The translations under genes were made by a program, and so were the position numbers. 64,000 nt of DNA from DATAXP01 sp036272935 (GTDB lineage: Bacteria; Planctomycetota; Planctomycetia; Pirellulales; PNKZ01), in the NCBI GenBank assembly GCA_036272935.1, contig DATAXP010000032.1, positions 31,636-95,635 on the forward strand. The letters are read 5' to 3'. Positions 53,505 to 61,570 of the stretch are shown here, piece after piece (position 1 is the stretch's first letter; every line of letters starts with the position of its first letter). Under the pieces are notes generated by a model. That model had not been told where the DNA came from. It ran no database searches and was given only the letters and a program-made list of their open reading frames with translations.

Positions 53505-54938
53505 ATGCACGGACGCATTTTGGGGGCACTCGTCTTCTTGGCTGTCGGTGCGGCCAGCGCACCGGCGATCGCCGAAGAACGAATCGCGACCAACGTCGAT
53601 TCGGATTCAGGCTCGGTTCAGCAGGTGGGTTATGCCTGCGCTCGCTGCGGCCGACGCCCGGGACGTTGTGCTTGTCAGTGTCCCTGCCCCTCATGTCCAT
53701 GTCCTTCGGCAGCGGCCCCTGCCGCGCCGGGAACCGAAGTCGCACCGGAAGGACCTGCACCGGCGATGCCCAGCCCCATTGAGGCGCCCGAGGCGACCGA
53801 AGCCCCGGTGGTGCCGAACAACTATAACGCGATGGCGAGCAACTATGGTGCGGCGCGCGGCTACGGCTCGATCGCGCCGAGCATGCTCGGCGACTTCTTC
53901 CTGGGCACGTCGTTCGGCTCGTCAAACCTGTCGATGAGCTATAGCGAACCCGGCGGGACCTTTTCCGGCCCGGGTGTGCCGTACAACAACCACGGCATGG
54001 GGCTTGCCTCGCCGGTGACGTCGCACGTGTTCAAGCAATCGGACAACGAGAGCCCCTGGCCGCGGACCCGCATCATTCTCTCGACGAACTACTTCGATCG
54101 CATCGACGGCTCGACCGGCGTGACGCGGCAAATCTTCGGCTTCGAGAAGGTCTCGACCAGTCAGCGATTCTCGTTTGGAATGCGTTTGCCGTACTACGTC
54201 GCGTCGCCAGGCGTCACCAATGTCGGCGGAGTGCCGGTCAACACGTTCGGCGGCGACGGCGGGCCAGGCTCGACCGGCAGTACCCAGAGCAGTCTCGGCG
54301 ACCTGATCACTACGTTCAAGTATGCCGTGATCTTCGATCCGGTCCGGGCGAACGTCCTGTCGCTCGGCGTCGCGGTGACCGCGCCGACCGGTCCGGCGAC
54401 GATCGCCAATGTGCCTCCGTTGTTCCAAGTCGACGGCGTTCAGCACACCGGCAGCATCCAACCGTACATGGCGTTCTACAAATCGCTGGGCCGTCCGCGG
54501 CAGGGGCTCTTTACACAAGGCTTCCTCGCCTCGGATACGCCGTTCTATTACCGCGATTCGACGTATGTGTATGCCGACCTCGGCTTCGGCTACATCATCC
54601 GCCGGCCGTCGAATCGGTGGATCACGGCCGTCGTGCCGATGCTCGAAGTCCACGGCGACTTTGCCACCAACAAGAGCCAACGCGCGGTAATCAACACCGC
54701 CCAAACCTCGGCGAACCTGCTCCAGGCGACCAGCGGCATGTTCAACACGATGAACGGAACCGTGTCGTATGCCGACCAGATCAACATCACCAGTGGTGTG
54801 ACGTTGGTGCTCAACCAGCGGTCGACGATCTCGCTCGCCGGCGTTGCACCGTGCAACATGCCGCACGCGTTCAATTACGAGTTGCAACTGCTGTGGAACA
54901 CGTACTTCGGCCCCGGCTTGCCGCCGATGTTCCGGTAA
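53505..54938 (+). CDS. Probable outer-membrane beta-barrel protein with Cys-rich N-terminus
   Basis: A 477-residue exported protein. The signal peptide (MHGRILGALVFLAVGAASAP) is followed by a cysteine-rich stretch (YACARCGRRPGRCAC, then QCPCPSCPCPS) and a Pro/Ala/Glu linker. From about residue 150 the chain alternates like a beta-barrel (FSFGMRLPYYVASPG; YAVIFDPVRANVLSLGVAVT; STYVYADLGFGYIIRR) and ends in GLPPMFR. ATG 53505, with GGGGGA 4 bases upstream, is preferred to ATG 53493. It follows the caspase gene by 106 bases and may be in the same transcript. Function unknown. Confidence 0.65.
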   Translation: MHGRILGALVFLAVGAASAPAIAEERIATNVDSDSGSVQQVGYACARCGRRPGRCACQCPCPSCPCPSAAAPAAPGTEVAPEGPAPAMPSPIEAPEATEAPVVPNNYNAMASNYGAARGYGSIAPSMLGDFFLGTSFGSSNLSMSYSEPGGTFSGPGVPYNNHGMGLASPVTSHVFKQSDNESPWPRTRIILSTNYFDRIDGSTGVTRQIFGFEKVSTSQRFSFGMRLPYYVASPGVTNVGGVPVNTFGGDGGPGSTGSTQSSLGDLITTFKYAVIFDPVRANVLSLGVAVTAPTGPATIANVPPLFQVDGVQHTGSIQPYMAFYKSLGRPRQGLFTQGFLASDTPFYYRDSTYVYADLGFGYIIRRPSNRWITAVVPMLEVHGDFATNKSQRAVINTAQTSANLLQATSGMFNTMNGTVSYADQINITSGVTLVLNQRSTISLAGVAPCNMPHAFNYELQLLWNTYFGPGLPPMFR

Positions 54939-54976
54939 CGAGCGATCGGCTTTCAGCGATCAACGATCAGTCCGCG

Positions 54977-55003
54977 GGAGGCGCAAGCCTCCTGCTTTGT
55001 TTA
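54977..55003 (+). terminator. Intrinsic terminator with GCAA tetraloop
   Basis: GGAGGC, loop GCAA, GCCTCC, then TGCTTTGTTT. It lies between the barrel-protein gene and the convergent kinase gene. Confidence 0.75.
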
Positions 55004-57097
55004 TCGCGGCAGACGGTACGGGTTACCCGAGGAATACAGCTTGAGCCGCTCCTCGTAGTTCGATCGAACGTCGGCATCGGATTGCAACTCGAGGGCCCGC
55101 TTTTCGGTACGGATTGCATCGTCGAACTTGCCGATTTCGGCGTACGCCGCGGCGAGCACATCGAGCAGCCACGGGTCCTTCTGGCCGGTTAGTTCACAAC
55201 CTCGGTTGGCGAGCGTGACGGCTCGCTTGCCGTCACGGACCGTATCATCGGGCACCATCGCCAGAAGCATGGCGAGGTTACCGAGTGTATCCGGATCGTT
55301 GGCATCGCGCTGCAAGGCATCGTTGAAATCCTGGATGGCGCTCGGATAACGGTGCTCGGTGGAATATGCCCGCCCGCGCTTAACGTGTGCTTCAGCCGAG
55401 TCAGAATCGAGTCGGATCGCATCGGTCAGGTCTTCGATTGCCGGCGAATAGTGACCGATGGCGATGTAGGCGTCGGCCCGGCTTGTGTAATCGCGGGCAT
55501 CGGGATCGATGTTAATCGCCGCGGTCAAATCGGAAATCGCTGCCTGGTTGTCGCCTTGTTCGATCCGTGCCGCCGCACGACGGCTGAACGCACGCGGATC
55601 GCGTGGGTCGAGCAGGATTGATTGCGACAGATCGTCGATTGCCCGCGAGTAATCCTCGTTTCGCAGATAACACGTGCCACGCAAGAGAAACAGGCTTGCC
55701 TCTTGGGGAGCCAGCTTGATCGCGCGGTTCACCACCTTGATTGACTCGTCGAACTTCTGTGCATCGAACAGCTTCGTGGCCTCGTCGGTCAGTGTTTTCA
55801 CTTCATCGCGCTTCCGCGATTCTTCCTGCTCGCGCATCTGCTGCGCTTGCTGCTCGGCGAGCTGCTTTTCCTTCTCCGCACCTTCTCGTTTTTCTCGTGC
55901 CTTGCGCTCGTTCGCCTCGTTATCCACTGGTCTGACGTCGTCTTCTTTGTCTTTCGCGTCGTCAACGTGCTGGGCGACCTTGTTGTCGGACTTTTGCTGC
56001 GTGCGCTCGCTCCACCACTGGTTCACCTGCGGCCAGGCGTACCATCCTCCCGCCGCAATGCCGACCAACAGCAGCACCGCAATCAGCGCCGGCAAAGGCG
56101 AGCGGCGTGGCTGGCGATACGGAGCCGTGACCGCCAGTTCAGGCTGCTCGACGGCGCGCTTCAGCTCGTGAACCATGACCATGGTCGACCGGTAGCGCGC
56201 CATGGGATCGAGGGCCGTGGCGCGGCGGATCACCACCTGCTCGGCCGGCGACAAGTCCGACAGGTCGAGCGCCCCCTTGAGCACGGCGCTGACAACGTCG
56301 CTAAACACCTCGCTTTTGTACGGCAGCCGTCCGGTACGCAGCTCGACGTAAGTAACCGCCAACGAATATTGATCGGTGCTGCTGCTCGGCTCGCAGGTAC
56401 TCAAGCACTCGGGAGCGACGTAGGCCACAGTTCCCGCAGCGGTGGCGGTCTTGCGCACGTCGCCGAGCATCCGTGCCAGGCCGAAGTCGCACACTTGGGC
56501 GGCCCCGCCGACGATCATGATGTTGAACGGCTTGATGTCGCAGTGCTGCACCGCGATCGACTCGCCGCCCAGGTTCTGCTTCGGCGAATTGAGGTAATCG
56601 ATCGCCCGGGCCGAGTCCTCCATGTAGCCAAGCAGCTCGTCGGCAGGAATGCCCGGCAAGCCTTGGTCGCGGCACTCCTCGAGGCGGCGCGACAGGTCCT
56701 TCTCGCCCAGCCCCATGGCCATAATTAACTCGGTAGGGCGTGGCGCGGTTTCGCGGAGGTTCGGCTTGATGGTCCCTGTCGCGGGGAGCACCATCGTGTC
56801 GCGCGGCTCCAGATCGCCGACGTTGGCGACGGACTCGTCGATCATGTTCCCTGCGTCGTCCTTGAGCCAGTAGGCGAAGATCGGTACCAGGTTGGGATGC
56901 CGGATGCGCTTCACCAGCCGCAGGGCACGGAATTCCTTGAGCCCTTGCTTGCCGCTGAGGCTGATGATCTTCAGCGCCGCCTCGGTGCCGCCGGGAGCGA
57001 CCGCCTTCCAGACCTGCCCGAAACCGCCCTGTCCCAGGAACGATTCCAGCCAATAGCCCGGTACCGGCTCATCTCCCTTTTCGTAGCGGCCTGTCAT
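55001..57097 (-). CDS. Membrane Ser/Thr protein kinase with extracytoplasmic TPRs
   Basis: A 698-residue kinase. Gly loop GQGGFGQVW is at 22-30, the ATP lysine K43 (ALKII), and the catalytic loop HCDIKPFN at 184-191, where Cys replaces Arg of HRD. DFG is at 203-205 and APE at 227-229. One membrane helix lies at about 334-354 (PLPALIAVLLLVGIAAGGWY). A Lys/Glu/Gln-rich coiled segment and at least five TPRs follow (for example DYSRAIDDLSQSILLDPRDP; HYSPAIEDLTDAIRLDSDSA). The cytoplasmic kinase may respond to partners bound by the outer TPRs. The start at 57097 avoids six codons. Convergent with the caspase gene group. Confidence 0.92.
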   Translation of the reverse strand: MTGRYEKGDEPVPGYWLESFLGQGGFGQVWKAVAPGGTEAALKIISLSGKQGLKEFRALRLVKRIRHPNLVPIFAYWLKDDAGNMIDESVANVGDLEPRDTMVLPATGTIKPNLRETAPRPTELIMAMGLGEKDLSRRLEECRDQGLPGIPADELLGYMEDSARAIDYLNSPKQNLGGESIAVQHCDIKPFNIMIVGGAAQVCDFGLARMLGDVRKTATAAGTVAYVAPECLSTCEPSSSTDQYSLAVTYVELRTGRLPYKSEVFSDVVSAVLKGALDLSDLSPAEQVVIRRATALDPMARYRSTMVMVHELKRAVEQPELAVTAPYRQPRRSPLPALIAVLLLVGIAAGGWYAWPQVNQWWSERTQQKSDNKVAQHVDDAKDKEDDVRPVDNEANERKAREKREGAEKEKQLAEQQAQQMREQEESRKRDEVKTLTDEATKLFDAQKFDESIKVVNRAIKLAPQEASLFLLRGTCYLRNEDYSRAIDDLSQSILLDPRDPRAFSRRAAARIEQGDNQAAISDLTAAINIDPDARDYTSRADAYIAIGHYSPAIEDLTDAIRLDSDSAEAHVKRGRAYSTEHRYPSAIQDFNDALQRDANDPDTLGNLAMLLAMVPDDTVRDGKRAVTLANRGCELTGQKDPWLLDVLAAAYAEIGKFDDAIRTEKRALELQSDADVRSNYEERLKLYSSGNPYRLPR

Positions 57098-57227
57098 GCG
57101 CGAGCCTTTTCGCAAGGACGATCCACGCCGTCAGCGATAATCTCGTCGCGGCGTGCGTTCATGGGATTCGCCCATTGCCGCCTCCTATCCTAGAACAAGG
57201 GGCGGCATGGCGAAAGCCAAGCGAAAA

Positions 57228-58481
57228 TCAACTCAGGCGTTCGGCCCGACGGACGACCTCTGCATCGATCGTCACGCCGAAGCCCGCGCCCGTGGGGCAG
57301 CGGACGATGCCGTTCTCGCATCGCAGCGACGACGTGTCGCATTCGACCGGCACGTCGGTGCTGCCCTTGAACTCCATGAACGGCCCGGCATTGGGCGTGA
57401 ACGACGCGAAGTGAACCACATCCAGATAGCCGAGCCCGCCGCCCGACATGTGTGGCACGACTTGCATTCCCGCCGCGGCCGCCATGCGGGCCACCTTCGT
57501 CGCGCGGATAAATCCTCCGCCGTAGTGCAGGTCGGGCTGCACGATATCGACGCCGCGCTCGCGCACCGTCCACGCGAAGCGGTGCAGGCTGAATTCCTGC
57601 TCCCCGGCGGCGACGGGAATCTTCAAGGCGTCGGCCACTTCTTTCGTCGCCCACAGATCATCAAATGGGCACGGCTCCTCGAAGAAGCCGTAGCCGTTGT
57701 CCTCCATCATGCGGCCGATGCGAATGGCGTGCTCGGCATCGTACGAGCTGTTGCTATCGGCATAGAGCGTCATTTGGTCGCCAAAGGCCTTGCGCACCAG
57801 CGGAATCAGTGCCTCGCTGCGACCGGGCAACGAATCGGCGTTTCGGCTCATGCGGCCACCGAGCCGGAACTTGATCGCGCGGGCTTCCGACTCGGCCACC
57901 AGCGATTGCAGGTACGCGATCTCTTCTTCCGGCCGATTGCCGCGCCGACCGCTGGCGTGGTACACCGCAATGTCGCGCTTCGGCCGACCGTCGGCCGTCA
58001 CCACGCCGCCGAACAAATCGGCCATCGGCCGCCGAGCCGTGCGCCCCATCAGCTCCAGCAGTCCTATTTCGACCGCCGCCACGCTCACCCACAGCGCTAG
58101 ACCTTGCAACTTGTAATTGTCGCCGTGTCGATACAGCTCCCACAACATCGATTCCAGCTCCCGGGCATCGCGACCGACGAACACGGGTATGACGCGCCTC
58201 AGCAAGATCGGCCAGGTGACCGCCGTCCAGCCGGGATGCGGCACGGTGATCGCCTCGACGCCGTCGGTCGAGCGAGTGCGGAGCAAGAATATCTTCCCGC
58301 TGCGCAGCAGTTCGATCGACGCGATCTTCACCGGCTCGGGCAGGAAATCGGTCGTCAGCACCGGCGCATTGAGAATCGCCTCCAGCTCGCGCTGCGAGGG
58401 GCGCGGTGCCTCGGCTGCCCGACCAACGCATGCCGCGGCGGTCAACATTCCGGTTGTCTGCACGAACGCGCGGCGATTCAT
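57228..58481 (-). CDS. Exported enolase-superfamily (mandelate racemase-like) protein
   Basis: A 417-residue protein with a Tat-like leader (MNRRAFVQTTGMLTAAACVG). The barrel has a KFR motif (ARAIKFRLGG) as the catalytic-lysine region and metal-ligand segments LYADSNSSYD, FFEEPCPFDD and VAAGEQEFSL, with VVPHMSGGGLG near the end. It belongs to the mandelate racemase / muconate lactonising group, which abstracts a proton next to a carboxylate, often in sugar-acid dehydratases. The substrate is unknown. GAGGAA upstream supports the ATG at 58481. Confidence 0.88.
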   Translation of the reverse strand: MNRRAFVQTTGMLTAAACVGRAAEAPRPSQRELEAILNAPVLTTDFLPEPVKIASIELLRSGKIFLLRTRSTDGVEAITVPHPGWTAVTWPILLRRVIPVFVGRDARELESMLWELYRHGDNYKLQGLALWVSVAAVEIGLLELMGRTARRPMADLFGGVVTADGRPKRDIAVYHASGRRGNRPEEEIAYLQSLVAESEARAIKFRLGGRMSRNADSLPGRSEALIPLVRKAFGDQMTLYADSNSSYDAEHAIRIGRMMEDNGYGFFEEPCPFDDLWATKEVADALKIPVAAGEQEFSLHRFAWTVRERGVDIVQPDLHYGGGFIRATKVARMAAAAGMQVVPHMSGGGLGYLDVVHFASFTPNAGPFMEFKGSTDVPVECDTSSLRCENGIVRCPTGAGFGVTIDAEVVRRAERLS

Positions 58482-58528
58482 CACCATAAATTCCTCGCAC
58501 ATTTGAGGGCTGCGAGCATCAGCATAAA

Positions 58529-58606
58529 GAGAAACCACGGATGAACACAGATAAACGCGGATAGAATTAACGAACCTGAACTCATCGATGTGCGTCTGTG
58601 GTTTTT
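58529..58606. repeat. Quasi-palindrome with tandem-decamer arms (H)
   Basis: The left arm repeats GGATGAACAC, AGATAAACGC, GGATAGA with a period of ten after GAGAAACCAC. The right arm at 58582-58606 ends GTGCGTCTGTGGTTTTT and pairs with AAACCAC. The left arm is shared, in complement, with 14259-14300. It lies between divergent genes. Confidence 0.7.
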
Positions 58607-58627
58607 GGGCTGTGTGAAAGTAGGGTC

Positions 58628-60028
58628 ATGAACGCGCGACAACTCGAAAAGCTCGGTGTGCCGGCCGAGTGCGTGAAGCCGGCGATCCTGGCGATCGCCA
58701 GCGCCAGTGCCGCCGGCGTGCTGCGCAGCCTGAACGTGAAGCAGATCGTCAAGGAGATCCTCGATCGGCCGGCCGAGCACGTCGACGACGAGCATTTCGG
58801 CTCCCTTGCACACGCCGTGTTGGAAGCCGGCACGGCGGCCGAGCCGCGTGAGCCGATCACGTACCGCACCTGGGGCGAAGCGGGGATCGATCCGCAGTCG
58901 CACGCCCAGATGCGCGATGCCTGCGCCCTGCCAATGGCGACCGGCGCGGCACTGATGCCCGATGCCCACGTCGGTTACGGCCTGCCGATCGGCGGCGTGT
59001 TGGCGCTCGACAACGCGGTGGTGCCTTACGCCGTCGGCGTCGACATTGCTTGCCGCATGAAGTTGTCGGTGCTCGACATGCCGGTGTGGACGCTGCGGGA
59101 CCGCAACAAGTTCGATCTGTACGAGCGGGCGCTCAACGCTGGCACGCGCTTCGGTGTCGGATCAGTCCACGAGCGGCCGCAGGATCATCCGGTGATGGAC
59201 CGTCCGTGGTCGGTCACGCGTGTGACGCGCGAGCATCGTGACAAAGCCTGGAAGCAGCTCGGCACCAGCGGCTCGGGGAATCACTTCGTCGAGTTCGGCC
59301 TCCTCACGTTGCCCGCAGCCGATGCGGAACTAAGACTTGATGCCGGCGAGTACGTGGCCTTGCTCAGCCACAGCGGCAGCCGTGGCGTGGGCGCGACAGT
59401 GTGCTCGACGTACAGCGCGATTGCGCGGGCTCGACTGCCGAAGCGCTACGAATCAGCCGGTCGGCTGGCGTGGCTTGATCTCGACAGCGAGGCCGGCCAG
59501 GAATACTGGGCCGCCATGAACCTGATGGGCGAGTACGCGGCGGCGAACCACGACGTGATCCACCGGCTGGTGTCGAAGCTGCTCGGGGCAAAGATCATCG
59601 CCGGCGTCGAGAACCATCACAACTTCGCCTGGAAGGAGACACACAGCGGCAAGGAGGTGATCGTGCATCGCAAAGGGGCCACGCCTGCCGGCGCCGGTGT
59701 GCTGGGGGTGATCCCCGGCTCGATGGCCGACCCGGCCTACGTCGTGCGCGGCAAAGGCAACGCGGCGAGCTTGAACTCGGCGGCCCACGGCGCGGGACGG
59801 CGGATGTCGCGCACCGCCGCCAAGCAGAAGTACACCTGGCGCGCGGTGCAAAAGAGCCTCGAAGCCCGCGGCGTGCACGTGCTCTCCGCCGGCGCCGACG
59901 AGGTGCCAGGTGTTTACAAGAACATCGACGAAGTGATGGCCCAGCAGCGCGACCTGGTCGAGGTCGTCGCGCGGTTCGATCCCAAGATTGTTAAGATGTG
60001 CGGCGACGGCAGCGCAGCGGAGGATTGA
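58628..60028 (+). CDS. rtcB: RtcB-family RNA ligase
   Basis: A 466-residue RtcB protein, which joins 2',3'-cyclic-phosphate and 5'-hydroxyl RNA ends with GTP and Mn2+. Metal and guanylation motifs are MPDAHVGYGLPIGGV, GVDIACRM, SGSGNHFVEFG, LLSHSGSRGVGA, GVENHHNFAW and SLNSAAHGAGRRMSR, the last holding the His that accepts GMP. The start at 58628 (MNARQLEKLG) has AGGG just upstream; the open frame begins 10 codons earlier. No archease or rtcA/rtcR is nearby. Confidence 0.95.
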   Translation: MNARQLEKLGVPAECVKPAILAIASASAAGVLRSLNVKQIVKEILDRPAEHVDDEHFGSLAHAVLEAGTAAEPREPITYRTWGEAGIDPQSHAQMRDACALPMATGAALMPDAHVGYGLPIGGVLALDNAVVPYAVGVDIACRMKLSVLDMPVWTLRDRNKFDLYERALNAGTRFGVGSVHERPQDHPVMDRPWSVTRVTREHRDKAWKQLGTSGSGNHFVEFGLLTLPAADAELRLDAGEYVALLSHSGSRGVGATVCSTYSAIARARLPKRYESAGRLAWLDLDSEAGQEYWAAMNLMGEYAAANHDVIHRLVSKLLGAKIIAGVENHHNFAWKETHSGKEVIVHRKGATPAGAGVLGVIPGSMADPAYVVRGKGNAASLNSAAHGAGRRMSRTAAKQKYTWRAVQKSLEARGVHVLSAGADEVPGVYKNIDEVMAQQRDLVEVVARFDPKIVKMCGDGSAAED

Positions 60029-60063
60029 GCGATGAGGCAGGCACCATCGCCCGCCCCTGTTCT

Positions 60064-60085
60064 GGCATGGTCTCCCGACCATGCC
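60064..60085. terminator. GGTC-TCCC-GACC hairpin between convergent genes
   Basis: GGCATGGTC, loop TCCC, GACCATGCC: a perfect 9-base stem with the same core as the four copies at 12803-12920. It lies in the gap between rtcB and the convergent oxidoreductase and may act on both transcripts. Confidence 0.6.
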
Positions 60086-60101
60086 TGTCGTGCTGTGTCC
60101 G

Positions 60102-61457
60102 TTAGCTCAACACTTTCGTCAGGCCGGGGACCGCACGGCTTGGTGCCGGCGGAGTGGCGTCCATTGCCAGGTCCTTCAGCACCAGTTGCAGGCCGCGCTC
60201 CAGCGCGTCCTTCATCATCACTTCCTTGCCCGAGTACGTGGCCATGCGGCCGAGAATCGCAGTCATCGTGCTCATCGCCCCCCACTCGCCTTCGTTGATC
60301 GGGTTACCCGAGCGCAGGCTGGCGAAGTAATCGACATGCTCCAGGGCATGGCCGTTCTCGCCTTTGCGGCCGCGAGCGCCGCGCGCCCGGTTTTCGCCGC
60401 CGACTTCCGAGAGCGAGTTGAAATCCTTGCCAATCTTGCCGTTGCTAATGTCGGCGACACCCTTGGTGCCGTGGGCGAACTCGGCCACCTGGTTCCAGCA
60501 GCCCGGGATATGCCGACACTGGCTGAACATTTTGGTGCCGTTCTCGTATTCGAACTCGACGCAGTGGTGGTCGAACGTCTCGCCGTAATCAGGACCCTTG
60601 CGCACCTCGCAGCCTCCCATGCCATTGGCCTTCACCGGGGCACCATTCATCAGCCAATTGCCAACGTCGATGTTGTGGATGTGCTGCTCGACGATGTGAT
60701 CGCCGCCGAGCCATGTGAAGTAGTACCAGTTGCGCATCTGGTATTCCATGTCGGTCAGCGCGCGGCCGTACTGCTCCTCGAGCTTCGTCCGTTCCTTGAC
60801 CCATGGCGTGGTGCCGTTCCAGTAAACGCGGGTGCAGACAATGTCGCCGATCTCGCCGTCTTGCAGGCGCTTGATTGTCTCGATGTACGTCGGCTGATGG
60901 TGCCGCTGCAAGCCGACCCCGACGAGCAGATTCTTCTTCTTCGCTTCCTTCGTGGCTTCGAGCACCGTGCGCACCCCAGGGGCGTCGGTGGCCACCGGCT
61001 TTTCCATGAACACGTGCTTGCCGGCCGCGACGGCTGCGGCGAATTGCATGGGCCGGAACCCCGGCGGCGTGGCCAGAATCACCATGTCGACACCGGCTTC
61101 GATGACCTTTTTGTAGGCGTCGAACCCAAGGAAGCACTTGTCGTCGTTGATGGCCATCTGCGCGCCAATATCCGCCTGCTTCTCAAGGTTCCGGCGGCTT
61201 CCGGTCAGCCGGTCCTCGAACACATCGCCCATCGCTACCAGCTTGGTGTTCGAATCGGCCTGCAACGCCTGTGCTGCGGCGCCGGTGCCGCGGCCGCCGC
61301 ATCCCACCAGGCCAAGCTTGATCGTCTCGTCGCCGGCAGCGTGTGCGCTGCGGTGAATGCCGAGCGTGCCCAGCAGGCTGCTGCCGATGGCCGTGGCGGT
61401 CGACAGCTTCACGAACTCACGGCGCGAAGGAAGGATGATAGGCGAATCGTTGTTCAT
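60102..61457 (-). CDS. Exported Gfo/Idh/MocA-family oxidoreductase
   Basis: A 451-residue NAD(P)-dependent oxidoreductase with a Tat-like leader (LPSRREFVKLSTATAIGSSL). The Rossmann motif is GLVGCGGRGTGAAAQAL and the family lysine motif is FMEKPVATDAPG. The C-terminal alpha/beta domain includes NWYYFTWLGGDHIVEQHIHN. Planctomycetes carry many such exported members of unknown sugar specificity. GGAG 9 bases upstream supports the start at 61457. It lies upstream of repeat F relative to the FGE-fold gene, on the same strand. Confidence 0.9.
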   Translation of the reverse strand: MNNDSPIILPSRREFVKLSTATAIGSSLLGTLGIHRSAHAAGDETIKLGLVGCGGRGTGAAAQALQADSNTKLVAMGDVFEDRLTGSRRNLEKQADIGAQMAINDDKCFLGFDAYKKVIEAGVDMVILATPPGFRPMQFAAAVAAGKHVFMEKPVATDAPGVRTVLEATKEAKKKNLLVGVGLQRHHQPTYIETIKRLQDGEIGDIVCTRVYWNGTTPWVKERTKLEEQYGRALTDMEYQMRNWYYFTWLGGDHIVEQHIHNIDVGNWLMNGAPVKANGMGGCEVRKGPDYGETFDHHCVEFEYENGTKMFSQCRHIPGCWNQVAEFAHGTKGVADISNGKIGKDFNSLSEVGGENRARGARGRKGENGHALEHVDYFASLRSGNPINEGEWGAMSTMTAILGRMATYSGKEVMMKDALERGLQLVLKDLAMDATPPAPSRAVPGLTKVLS

Positions 61458-61494
61458 CGAAAGTCTCCGGTAAGGGGGCGTGTGCGGCCGTGAA

Positions 61495-61570
61495 ATGCAG
61501 AAGTGAGAAGTCAGAATGCGGAAGTCAGAATTGCGGCACTTCTGCATTCATCCTTCTGACTTCTGCCTTC
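61495..61570. repeat. Quasi-palindrome with tandem-repeat arms (F)
   Basis: The left arm, 61495-61530, repeats GCAGAAGTGAGAAGTCAGAA-type units. The right arm, 61538-61570, repeats CTTCTGCATTC and CTTCTGACTTCTGCCTTC. It fills the gap between two leftward genes and overlaps the last codon of the FGE-fold gene. Confidence 0.75.
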
